Source: Roseihalotalea indica
Lineage (GTDB): Bacteria > Bacteroidota > Bacteroidia > Cytophagales > Cyclobacteriaceae
DNA length: 64,000 nucleotides
Direction of reading: 5' to 3'
Assembly: GCF_022458895.1 (NCBI RefSeq)
Contig: NZ_JAINFL010000018.1
Coordinates: 1 to 64,000, forward strand
The notes beneath the pieces were generated by a model. That model did no database searches, was not told the origin of the DNA, and worked only from the letters and a program-made list of their open reading frames with translations. Positions 1-7,469 of the stretch are shown piece after piece. Both the position numbers and the translations under genes were made by a program. Positions within the stretch are counted from its first letter, which is position 1. Each line of letters opens with the position of its first letter.

Positions 1-518
1 GACCAGCCTACGATCCGACGAGAGAACAAATCCAGCACAACAGCCAAATACAGCCACCCTTCCCCAGTCCAGATGTAACTTATATCAGCCGTCCATACTC
101 GGTCAGGTTCATCAGCCTCAAACTGCTGATTTAGTAGATTGGTAGCCACTGGCAAATGATGATTGGAGTCTGTTGTGCGGACAAACTTCTTTTTCTTTTG
201 GATGGCAATATTATGTTGCCGCATCAGCCGGGCAACTCGGTTCTCACTACAAACTACCCCCATATCCCGTAATTCATCATAAATCCTGGGGCTTCCGTAG
301 GTCTGCCGACTCTGTCGGTGTATATCTTTAATTTGCTTCACTAGTTGCTCGTTTAGGGTGCTGCGATTGCTCCTGGGGCGCTTTAACCAAGCATAGTAGC
401 CGCTCCGGGAAACTTGTAATACTGCACACATAATAGTAACAGAAAACTCTTGATGATGCTCCTGAATAAAGCGGTACCTCTCTAGGAGCGGACTGTAAAG
501 ATACCGACGGCCTTTTTT
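1..518 (-). CDS. IS3-family transposase OrfB (DDE integrase part), partial
   Basis: Catalytic half of the transposase, expected to be made as an OrfAB fusion by -1 frameshifting at 512-518. The frame is open from the slippery site to base 1. It reads through an HTH_21-like region (residues YYAWLKRP and later QTYGSPRIYDEL) into the rve integrase core, with the first catalytic Asp in WTADISYIWT and a second acidic residue in VVLDLFSRR near the edge. The last catalytic Glu is beyond the window. No strong independent start codon was seen for this frame, which fits production by frameshift. Whether the element is complete cannot be judged here. Confidence 0.88.
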
Positions 519-772
519 AGAATTTCCACTTCTTGCTGAAGTCGCCGGTTTTCCTTCTTCAATTGCGCTATCTCTTCGTCCCGTGCCTTTCCATGCCCCG
601 GAAAGGCTTTTTCCCCTTCGGTCTGTAACTGTTTTTGCCATTTGCATATCATGGTAGCGTGAATACCCAAATCACGGGCTACCTGGCTCTTGTTGCCGCA
701 ACTCTCGGCTAGGCGAACGGCTTCTTGTTTGAATTCCGGGCTGTAATACTTTTTCTTGCTCATAATTGACAC
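482..772 (-). CDS. IS3-family transposase OrfA (HTH protein)
   Basis: A 96-residue DNA-binding subunit of an IS3-type transposase. The N-terminus (KKKYYSPEFKQEAVRLAES) is a typical HTH_Tnp_1 start, followed by the recognition region around ARDLGIHATMICKWQ (residues 32-46). A leucine-zipper-like coiled coil (EEIAQLKKENRRLQQEVEIL) lies at about 65-85. The coiled coil runs straight into the A6G slippery run used to switch to OrfB. Without the shift the protein ends 11 residues after the slip site. The start at MSIM or the internal MSKKK are both possible. Confidence 0.9.
   Translation of the reverse strand: MSIMSKKKYYSPEFKQEAVRLAESCGNKSQVARDLGIHATMICKWQKQLQTEGEKAFPGHGKARDEEIAQLKKENRRLQQEVEILKKAVGIFTVRS
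512..518 (-). other. A6G slippery heptamer for -1 programmed frameshift
   Basis: On the minus strand the sequence cta-aaa-aag-gcc of orfA contains A-AAA-AAG. A -1 slip moves translation into the OrfB frame (next codons ggc-cgt-cgg-tat-ctt), which then stays open. This is the classical IS3-family arrangement; the slip itself is inferred. Confidence 0.8.
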
Positions 773-850
773 TGGTTTTGATGATTAAAGTTAAGCGTTT
801 TATCCGCTACCCCTGCTCTTCTCAGTGTCTACTGTAACGGGGGAATACCA

Positions 851-1158
851 CTTTGTATGGCAAAGGTTGACTAGAAAATGCTCCTATCTTTGAAGTACAA
901 CTGTTCAGCATTTTGTAATTCAATAATGAATTTTTCACCTGTCTCATTTTCACAATACAAATCAAATATCGCCTTCCGGTCTTTTTCTGTATTGCCCAAA
1001 TTTTCGGTATTCAGATAAGTTAACTCTAGAATCCGTTCTCTATCTCCAAGCACTTGATTCAAAAAGTCAATCAGCAATTCTTTGTTAAACTCTGTACCGA
1101 AGAGTTTTTTGAATCCGAAATCAGTAAATGGGTTGATATATTTTCCGTTGCTATCCAT
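851..1158 (-). pseudogene. Rpn-family recombination-promoting nuclease/putative transposase, N-terminal fragment
   Basis: The first 95 residues match the start of PD-(D/E)XK transposase-family proteins (Rpn, PF12784 type): PFTDFGFKKLFG, then LLIDFLNQVL, then the nuclease core DRKAIFDLYCEN...KFIIELQNAEQ and DRSIF. Full-length members are about 300 residues. At 871-873 a TAG stands where the family normally has Tyr (family DRSIFYSTFPIQ; here DRSIF-stop-STFAIQ). The homologous reading continues after the stop up to base 851, where the IS element begins. The gene is therefore broken twice, by a nonsense codon and by the insertion. The start is the ATG at 1158, downstream of the cassette-like boundary at 1206-1212. 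Confidence 0.85.
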
Positions 1159-1205
1159 TTCTCAAAGATAGCCATTTTGTACTTTTCTTTTTCAATTCCC
1201 ATAGG

Positions 1206-1338
1206 GCATAACGACCAGGGCAGGCAGCGTGGCGGCTTTGGAGCAATTATCAGCCGAATTTGCATTTCAATCTCTTGTAGGCTCAAATGCTACAATCCGC
1301 AAATTATAGCCATGCTGCTTGCCTCATGTTATGGGCTG
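1206..1338 (-). repeat. attC-like imperfect inverted repeat (cassette recombination site)
   Basis: This 133 bp non-coding stretch starts 2 bp after the SUKH gene stop. Its two ends are complementary. The minus-strand start CAGCCCATAACATGAGGC (then AAGCAGCATGGC) pairs with the plus-strand start GCATAACGACCAGGGCAGGC (then AGCGTGGCGG). On the minus strand it opens with an R''-like CCCATAAC and closes with an R'-like GTTATGC, the layout of integron attC sites. No integron integrase is in the window, so this is a structural assignment. Confidence 0.55.
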
Positions 1339-1339
1339 T

Positions 1340-1858
1340 TTATATTTTATTTAATTCTGTTTCAATATGTGATAAATCTCTTTTTTCTATTTGTTCCCGA
1401 CTTTTTAAGTCTGCTCTAATTTGCCATTTAATCCAATTTTGGAAAGTCATCATTTCAGTCGTCCCCTTTCCTTCCATGTATAAGTGCACTTTTGACTCGG
1501 CATCATTCATGTTCAGATAGTAAAAATTGTAACCCTGCCACTGACTAATCACAAAGCATTCATTTCCAAGTTTTTCGTTTCTGTCTGACAGCAGCTCGCA
1601 AGCAACCTCAAAAGCATCATGTAACTTTTCAAGTTTAAAAGTTTGACCACAAAAGAATCTCATACCACCTTTTGCAAAATACTTGAGAAAGAGTCTGTAT
1701 TCTATTGGAAATTGAATACCATATAACTTCTCGTATCCTTCAATTTCAATATCAGAATATCCTACAATTCTATCCCTATCCTCAAGTCCATGTTCTACTA
1801 GAAACAGACGAATATTTCTGTAAAATAAATTTATATTATTGTTATCTTTTGTAATCAT
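1340..1858 (-). CDS. SMI1/KNR4 (SUKH) family protein
   Basis: A 172-residue protein with SUKH-superfamily features: an N-terminal helix leading to EGYEKLYGIQFPIEYRLFL (about residues 42-60), a Gly-containing turn, and the hallmark strand FVISQWQGYNFYYLNMND (about 103-120) followed by VHLYMEGKG. SUKH proteins in bacteria are often immunity proteins for polymorphic toxins, or part of cassettes. There is no toxin gene next door, so the partner is unknown. The gene is bracketed by a perfect 10 bp inverted repeat (1328-1337 and 1866-1875) and followed directly by an attC-like site, so it looks like a mobile cassette. The ATG at 1858 lies 7 bp inside the cassette boundary. Confidence 0.75.
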   Translation of the reverse strand: MITKDNNNINLFYRNIRLFLVEHGLEDRDRIVGYSDIEIEGYEKLYGIQFPIEYRLFLKYFAKGGMRFFCGQTFKLEKLHDAFEVACELLSDRNEKLGNECFVISQWQGYNFYYLNMNDAESKVHLYMEGKGTTEMMTFQNWIKWQIRADLKSREQIEKRDLSHIETELNKI

Positions 1859-1865
1859 TTTCTAT

Positions 1866-1875
1866 AGCCCATAAC
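1866..1875. repeat. Cassette boundary: 10 bp inverted partner of 1328-1337
   Basis: AGCCCATAAC here is the exact reverse complement of GTTATGGGCT at 1328-1337. In integron cassettes the R'' arm of attC is complementary to the cassette's own 5' end, which is what is seen. On the minus strand the break would be G^TTATGGGCT. Confidence 0.5.
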
Positions 1876-1882
1876 GAATGTG

Positions 1883-1940
1883 TATACGCCATATGGCGTA
1901 TATCCCCCTACACTGGGGGAATAAACGCCATATTACGTTT
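1883..1940. repeat. Palindromic hairpin cluster downstream of the M14 gene
   Basis: Contains a perfect 20 bp palindrome (1883-1902, TATACGCCAT and its complement). An overlapping alternative hairpin spans 1892-1932, with arms TATGGCGT...TCCCCC and GGGGGA...ACGCCATA around a 6 nt loop. There is no U-tract, so it is not a canonical intrinsic terminator. It may protect the 3' end of the M14 mRNA or be part of the recombination junction with the adjacent cassette. Confidence 0.55.
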
Positions 1941-1967
1941 ATATTTCATATATCTACGGCCACATGC

Positions 1968-4598
1968 TTATTCTGTTTCCACACTAGCCATATCAGATTC
2001 TATGTCGGGCAAATCGTCAGTAGTGCTGCTATAGATGGCATTGAAGATGAGCTTGTAAGTACCACGTGGTTGACCCCGGAACTGGGGACGGAAGCCGAAC
2101 AGCACAATATCGCCTTGCCCGTGCTTTACGTGCATCAGAGCTCCTTTGCCGCCAATATTTTTCTTCTCGCCTAGTGCCCAACCGCTCATCAGCAGATCGT
2201 TGCTGGCGTAGCGTACTACGGTTTTCACTGTGGGGTCCGGTATCTTTTTAATATCTTCTTTCCCTCCTTCGCCTTCCCGCTCCTGTTTTACAATCTCGAA
2301 GGCCCGGCTTTGAGAGAATGAGGTGGCTACCGTATCCTGCATGCCATAGGCCAGCGGGTACTCGGTATCCACTACCGCCCGGATGAGCGAACCGGGAATA
2401 AAGAAGTCTTTACTAGACAAGCCGGATACTACATTGCGCAACGGAAGCCCAAACTGCTGAATGGCAAAATCGCTGGCTTCGTCAAAAGTGATCAGCGTGC
2501 CTCCCTGCTGCACATATTTATCCAGCGCCAGTGTACCTTCCAGCCCCAGCCCCCCAGCATACTCTTCCGGCATGGCATTGGTAGAGTGCCCGTGCAAAAT
2601 GCGCGATGGGCTTTGATCGGGGATGATGATGGCATCGTACTGGGATAGGTCCGCGGTTTGCATTTGTTCATCGTGCAGTGTATCGTATTCAAACGCATAC
2701 TGATCTAGCAACCAGCGGGTCCAGCCCTCATCCATATTGGCTACCCAGGATTTGTATAACCCAACTTTTGGCTGACGCAAACGGTGCAAGGCAACATCCG
2801 GCTCATCACTTAATCCGGTAAAGGTCAGCCCCAGCGAGTCGGCCAGTTCTTTAACAGTGGTCTCAGTATTATTACCGTTTTCTACTAAGAGGGTACCTGC
2901 ACTGAGGTCGCCGGAAGCTTCACCCAGCCAGTATACGGTAGCCCCTTCGGCTAGCAATTGGTTAACTGCCCTAGCACTGGCATTATCCTGCGGATTCAGG
3001 GCAAACCCGAAAGTAGCTCGTCCTTCTACTTCACCGGCGGTGGGCCTTACTTTTTCGCTTACTTCGGTGGCTTTAATTGCCACTTCTTTGGTCAGTCGAT
3101 CTACCCGCACGCCCATTTGCATAGGTAGGGTCCAGCCTGCCAGGTCATAGGGAGTTTTGGGTGGCCCACCGGGGTACAGGCGAATATCGGGGTAATCCTG
3201 TTTTTCCAGTAGGTCTTTGATGTAGGGTCGGAACGCCTGGGCACCGTATAGCACAAATGAGCCTTCGGCATAGGTGGTATCGCCCACACTAAATGAGCGA
3301 TCAGCCCGGTGCACTTCAATACCTCCCTGCATGAGAATGTTAATAAGATTATACGCCTCGCTGGGGTTCCACTGCTCTGTCGGCACTACGTAGGCAAAGG
3401 CTTCATCTTCATCTTCAATAGCATCGCGCCCCATCAGGTACATATCGTATAACCACTTTTCTTTACGATCTGCCCCAATGCTCAACGTGGCCATTCCGGC
3501 GGTCAGCATATACTCCACCGCATCGCGAAAGTGAGACTCGCCCCCTTTCCAGGGATACGGATAGTTAATAGCCGTTCCGTTGGTAGGAATGCCGTTGCCA
3601 ATCGTTTTGGGCAACGAGTCGGGCGGATAATAGCGTGGTGTTGGGGTAGTGTGAGCCGTTTCTGTCAGAATGCCTACCTGATTGTGGAAGTAGGGTGCCG
3701 TACGCAGCCCGCCGTTCCACCACATGGTATAACTCACGTCAGATACTACCCCGGGCATGTGTTTAATAGCAAAGCGGGTAGCCATTTCATTACCTACCAG
3801 ATTCACTCCGTTCACCACTCCCGGATGAATGCTCGGGTTTACCGGCTTGGAGAACGGAGGAATAAAAATACGAGCCCACTGCGGAGCTGACTGATGCTGG
3901 TTATGCACAATCTGCGGATACCACTCGTTGAATAACAGGTTGGTCACCGCCCGGGTTTCGGGCTGGGTATTCATAAACCAGTCGCGATTATCATCGTGCC
4001 CGATATAGTAGTGGTAAAGCACCGGGGGGTATGATGTCTCGTAGGGAGTACCCAGGTTTTTCTTGTACCAGTCGGCTACAATATCCAACCCGTCGGGGTT
4101 GATGTTGGGCATTAGCATGAAGATCACGTTCTCGCGGATTTTCTTCATCTCGGCAGTTTCCTTCGTCACTACATCATAAGCCAGCTCCGGGGGGAATTGC
4201 GTAGCTGCTTTTTCGGTAGAGTGAATACCACCGTCGATCCAGACAATGGCTTTACCTTCCTGCGCCAGTTGCTGAGCCTCTTCGTCGGAGATGCGGGCCC
4301 GAGCCAGTTTGGCGCTGATCTCTTTCCAGTGATCCAGTTGTTGAAGATTCTCTTCGCTGGAGATAAAATACACGTACATGGGTTTGCCCAGCACCGTGGT
4401 GCCAATTTGCTTTCCCTGAATACGGTCGCTGGCTTCGTCCAGCGTTTTCAGGTAATCAATGATCTCGGTGTAGTCGGCAATCTTATAATCGGCGCCCATC
4501 TGGAAGCCAATTTTTTCTTCTGGTGAGGGAATTTGGGCCTGCGCCAGGAAAGGCAGCAGAACAAATAGCGAGCAAAAAAGACGTAATAAGCGATTCAT
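1968..4598 (-). CDS. M14-family zinc carboxypeptidase, secreted
   Basis: An 876-residue protein with a clear signal peptide (about residues 1-22, ending AQAQ). The zinc ligands are visible: HSTE at 126-129 (HxxE) and a third His in VHNQHQ near 232-235. The substrate-binding DNRDW is at 203-207 and the catalytic Glu is in LTETAH at about 313. It should remove C-terminal residues from peptides outside the cytoplasm. The second half (from about residue 400) is a long C-terminal extension usual in Bacteroidota M14 proteins of about 850-900 residues, including a glutamine-amidotransferase-like region (YDAIIIPDQSPS, and later GTLITFDEAS). No partner gene is evident, and it is transcribed away from the permease at 4928. 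Substrate unknown. Confidence 0.9.
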   Translation of the reverse strand: MNRLLRLFCSLFVLLPFLAQAQIPSPEEKIGFQMGADYKIADYTEIIDYLKTLDEASDRIQGKQIGTTVLGKPMYVYFISSEENLQQLDHWKEISAKLARARISDEEAQQLAQEGKAIVWIDGGIHSTEKAATQFPPELAYDVVTKETAEMKKIRENVIFMLMPNINPDGLDIVADWYKKNLGTPYETSYPPVLYHYYIGHDDNRDWFMNTQPETRAVTNLLFNEWYPQIVHNQHQSAPQWARIFIPPFSKPVNPSIHPGVVNGVNLVGNEMATRFAIKHMPGVVSDVSYTMWWNGGLRTAPYFHNQVGILTETAHTTPTPRYYPPDSLPKTIGNGIPTNGTAINYPYPWKGGESHFRDAVEYMLTAGMATLSIGADRKEKWLYDMYLMGRDAIEDEDEAFAYVVPTEQWNPSEAYNLINILMQGGIEVHRADRSFSVGDTTYAEGSFVLYGAQAFRPYIKDLLEKQDYPDIRLYPGGPPKTPYDLAGWTLPMQMGVRVDRLTKEVAIKATEVSEKVRPTAGEVEGRATFGFALNPQDNASARAVNQLLAEGATVYWLGEASGDLSAGTLLVENGNNTETTVKELADSLGLTFTGLSDEPDVALHRLRQPKVGLYKSWVANMDEGWTRWLLDQYAFEYDTLHDEQMQTADLSQYDAIIIPDQSPSRILHGHSTNAMPEEYAGGLGLEGTLALDKYVQQGGTLITFDEASDFAIQQFGLPLRNVVSGLSSKDFFIPGSLIRAVVDTEYPLAYGMQDTVATSFSQSRAFEIVKQEREGEGGKEDIKKIPDPTVKTVVRYASNDLLMSGWALGEKKNIGGKGALMHVKHGQGDIVLFGFRPQFRGQPRGTYKLIFNAIYSSTTDDLPDIESDMASVETE

Positions 4599-4927
4599 AG
4601 TAGAAAGCTAGGTTAAACAGAATGGGCAAATTACAAAAAAATAAAGATTAGCATCAGAAATAATGCACAATAAAAAAGCAGCATTGCAACAAAAAACCAA
4701 CGATTGTTTGGCAACTACTTTTTCTAATTTCCCTTCACCGCATGGGCATAAGGTTACTAATCTAACATTTACGTTCCATAGCTCCAATGCTCTTTATAGA
4801 TTCTGTTAGCCTGTTTAGCCTAAGTTTTATATGGTGAAAGTATCAGGCTTTTTCAATATCTTTACTGAAGAGAGAATGTGGGGTTGGCCTCATCTTAGTT
4901 ATCAGAACTATCTTAACCTATACCCTC
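4599..4927. other. Divergent intergenic region
   Basis: AT-rich DNA between the M14 gene (minus) and the permease gene (plus), so it must hold both promoters. No convincing consensus Bacteroidota promoter or stem-loop was recognised, and the short open frame here lacks coding features. Confidence 0.5.
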
Positions 4928-7378
4928 ATGTTCCGCACCTACCTCAAGTTTGCTACTCGTACCTTCTGGAAAGACAAGTTTTATACCCTGCTCAACATCA
5001 TTGGGCTGGCCATCGGCATTGCTGTCAGTATTATTATTCTGCTTTACTTGCAGAATGATCTTACCTACGATCAGCACCATGTAAACTATAAACAGATTTA
5101 CCGGCTGGTGACTAACGTGAAGGGACCGGGAGTTGAATTTCATGCTTCCGGAGCAGCCCGGGAAGTGGCACCCATGCTGTCGGATGAGTTGCCGGAAGTA
5201 CTTTCGTTTGTCCGGTTTCAGGGCATGGGCCGGGTGCTGGTCAATGTCCCGGATCAGGGAGAAGAAAGCCTGTATAACGAAGAAGAGTGGGCGCGAGCGG
5301 ATTCTACGGTATTTCAGGTATTTACCCACCCATTTCTGGCGGGAAACCCGGTCACTGCTTTGCAGGAAAAAAACAGTATTGTACTGACCGAGTCGCTGGC
5401 CCGGAAGTATTTTGGGGAGGAGGAAGCGCTGGGAAAAACCCTGTTGCTGTACGAAGGCAAAGAAAACTTTACTGTGACCGGAGTGATTGAGGACTTGCCC
5501 GACAACTCTCATTTCAAATTTCAGGCACTGATCTCTTTTATCGAACCCCGGGAGTGGGCCATGCAGGACGGGGAGTTTAACTCCGAAGCCATCTGGAACC
5601 CCGATGTATACACCTACCTGATGTTCCCGGAAGGCTATAACACCGCCGACTTCTTCGAAAAGATTACCGACTTTCATACCAAATATATAAAGCCCTTTGG
5701 CGATCAGGTAAGCAGTGAACTGTGGTTTTACCTGGAGCCGCTGGCCGACGTGCATTTCCACTCCACCCAGGATTATGACCAGCCTCAGGGCAATTTTGCC
5801 TACGTGTATGCCTTTGGCGGCATCGGGCTGTTCATCCTGCTACTGGCCTGTATCAACTACATGAATATGGCGACGGCCCGTTCCGGTAATCGGGCAAAAG
5901 AAATTGGTATGCGTAAGGTGCTGGGCTCAAGCCGTAAAGCCCTGGTTGTATCCTTTCTGGGAGAGTCCGTACTGCTATCGGTACTGGCATTGCTGATTGC
6001 CCTGGCAATGGTTGCCTTTGTGCTGTACGCCACGCCTTTCAACGAATTGATCGAGAAAGACCTTTCGCTTAACCTGCTGAAAAATCCATTACTATTGACC
6101 GGAGCCATTGGTATTACCCTGTTTATGGGCTTGGTATCCGGTTTGTATCCGGCCTTCTACCTGCCTTCGCTTACCGCGGTGCAATCACTGAAAGGAGCGT
6201 TCAAGTCTACGTCTTCCGGTATTGCGCTGCGTAAGACCCTGGTGATTCTGCAATTTACCATCTCCATTGCGGTGGTCATCTGTACGTTGCTGATGCAGGA
6301 CCAGATCCGGTACGTACGTAATCAGGAGTTGGGGTTTAACCGGGAACATCTGCTGCTGGTGCCTATTCAGGATACGCTGGTGCAAAAACAGATTCCTTAT
6401 ATCAGAAATGAGATGGAGCAGTACGAGGGAGTGGTTGGCACTACGGTTTCGTACAGTGTGCCAGGGCTGAGTGTGGGCAACACCGTATTTCAGGTAGAGC
6501 TTGATTCTGGCCTCACCACCCAGGCGTTCCGGACGTTCTTTGTGGGCGAAGATTATCTGAAAACGATGGACATTCCCCTGTTGGCCGGGCGGGATTTTCA
6601 TGAAGGTTTTGCCGGGGATAAAGACGGAAAATCATTTATTCTCAATGAGGCGGCCGCCAAAGCACTGGGATGGTATAAGCCTGCGCAGGACGGTGCCAAA
6701 CTGGAGGATGCCCTGAGTGGACGGCTCAAGTTTTTTCACGGAGAAGAACTGGGGAATGTCATTGGCGTAGTACAGGACTTTAACGTAAGCTCGCTACACA
6801 ACGCTATTGAACCTACCCTCATCATTCCGGCTGGGCGGGAAGGCGGGGTCTTTTACCTGAGGCTGAAAGGCGAAAACCTACCGGAGACTATAGATTATAT
6901 TGAAGACAAATGGGCGGCATACGACCCCAACCACCCCTTCGAGTACTCTTTTCTGGATGAGCGTTTTGACGAACTCTACAAAGCCGACGAACGCCAGAGC
7001 GCCCTCATCTCGGTGCTTTCCGGTATCTGTCTGCTGATCTCACTGCTGGGTATTCTGGGGCTATCGGCCTTTACTGCCGAGCAACGCACCAAAGAGATTG
7101 GTGTGCGCAAAGTGATGGGGGCGTCCATCCCCCACATTGTCTACCTGCTCTTCAAAGATGTGATGATCCTGGTAGTGGTAGCGTCCCTGCTGGCGGCACC
7201 CATCGCGTACCTGCTGATAGACCGCTGGCTTCAGGACTTTGCCTACCGGGTGGATATTAATGTACTGCTATTTGCGCTGGCCGGCTTCGCCGCCCTACTG
7301 ATTGCCTTCGCCACCATGAGCTTCCACTCCCTGAAAACTGCCCGCTTAAACCCAGTCGTCAGCCTACGCTATGAATAG
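4928..7378 (+). CDS. MacB/FtsX-type ABC transporter permease
   Basis: An 816-residue inner-membrane protein with the duplicated layout of Bacteroidota MacB-like permeases: an N-terminal TM (LLNIIGLAIGIAVSIIILLY, about 20-41), a periplasmic MacB_PCD domain (about 45-280), an FtsX block of three TMs (about 290-420, with the conserved NYMNMATARSGNRAKEIGMR), a second periplasmic domain (about 450-680) and a last FtsX block (690-810) with TKEIGVRKVMGAS. No ATPase gene is adjacent, so it is an orphan permease; relatives act as mechanotransmission-type exporters. It converges on a second gene of the same family (7470-9893), with only 91 bp between them. Substrate unknown. Confidence 0.9.
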   Translation: MFRTYLKFATRTFWKDKFYTLLNIIGLAIGIAVSIIILLYLQNDLTYDQHHVNYKQIYRLVTNVKGPGVEFHASGAAREVAPMLSDELPEVLSFVRFQGMGRVLVNVPDQGEESLYNEEEWARADSTVFQVFTHPFLAGNPVTALQEKNSIVLTESLARKYFGEEEALGKTLLLYEGKENFTVTGVIEDLPDNSHFKFQALISFIEPREWAMQDGEFNSEAIWNPDVYTYLMFPEGYNTADFFEKITDFHTKYIKPFGDQVSSELWFYLEPLADVHFHSTQDYDQPQGNFAYVYAFGGIGLFILLLACINYMNMATARSGNRAKEIGMRKVLGSSRKALVVSFLGESVLLSVLALLIALAMVAFVLYATPFNELIEKDLSLNLLKNPLLLTGAIGITLFMGLVSGLYPAFYLPSLTAVQSLKGAFKSTSSGIALRKTLVILQFTISIAVVICTLLMQDQIRYVRNQELGFNREHLLLVPIQDTLVQKQIPYIRNEMEQYEGVVGTTVSYSVPGLSVGNTVFQVELDSGLTTQAFRTFFVGEDYLKTMDIPLLAGRDFHEGFAGDKDGKSFILNEAAAKALGWYKPAQDGAKLEDALSGRLKFFHGEELGNVIGVVQDFNVSSLHNAIEPTLIIPAGREGGVFYLRLKGENLPETIDYIEDKWAAYDPNHPFEYSFLDERFDELYKADERQSALISVLSGICLLISLLGILGLSAFTAEQRTKEIGVRKVMGASIPHIVYLLFKDVMILVVVASLLAAPIAYLLIDRWLQDFAYRVDINVLLFALAGFAALLIAFATMSFHSLKTARLNPVVSLRYE

Positions 7379-7469
7379 TGATTATTGATGAATGAGTAAT
7401 GATTAGTGAATGCAAGCATCATTCCTCATTCCTCACTCTTCATTATTCACTACTTATCAGTCATTAAAA
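7379..7469. repeat. Low-complexity convergent intergenic spacer
   Basis: Between two convergent permease genes. The first half is rich in GAATGA/TAATGATTAG words and the second in their complements (TCATTCCTCATTCCTCACTC), so an imperfect stem can form. It may work as a bidirectional terminator, but there is no clean GC stem with a T tract. Confidence 0.4.

Larger units (their letters stand above)
1..850 (-). mobile_element. IS3-family insertion sequence, one end (runs off the left edge)
   Basis: The element holds overlapping orfA and orfB transposase frames on the minus strand. Its orfA-proximal terminus appears to end at 850. Read on the minus strand from 850, the end begins TGGTATTCCCCCGTTACAG and continues AGTAGACAC, which has the 5'-TG and the C-rich then GTAGACAC pattern of many IS3-family inverted repeats. 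The other end lies outside the window, so the target duplication cannot be checked. It sits inside an Rpn-family gene fragment (851-1158). Confidence 0.85.

Noticed and set aside
1883..1940. Ordinary intrinsic terminator for the M14 gene
   Set aside because: The hairpins are strong but no T tract follows on the minus strand, so it is listed as a hairpin cluster instead.
4913..5761. A 282-codon minus-strand open frame opposite the first permease gene
   Set aside because: It lies wholly antisense to a clear permease with conserved domains, has no family features and low-quality composition; a shadow of the real gene.
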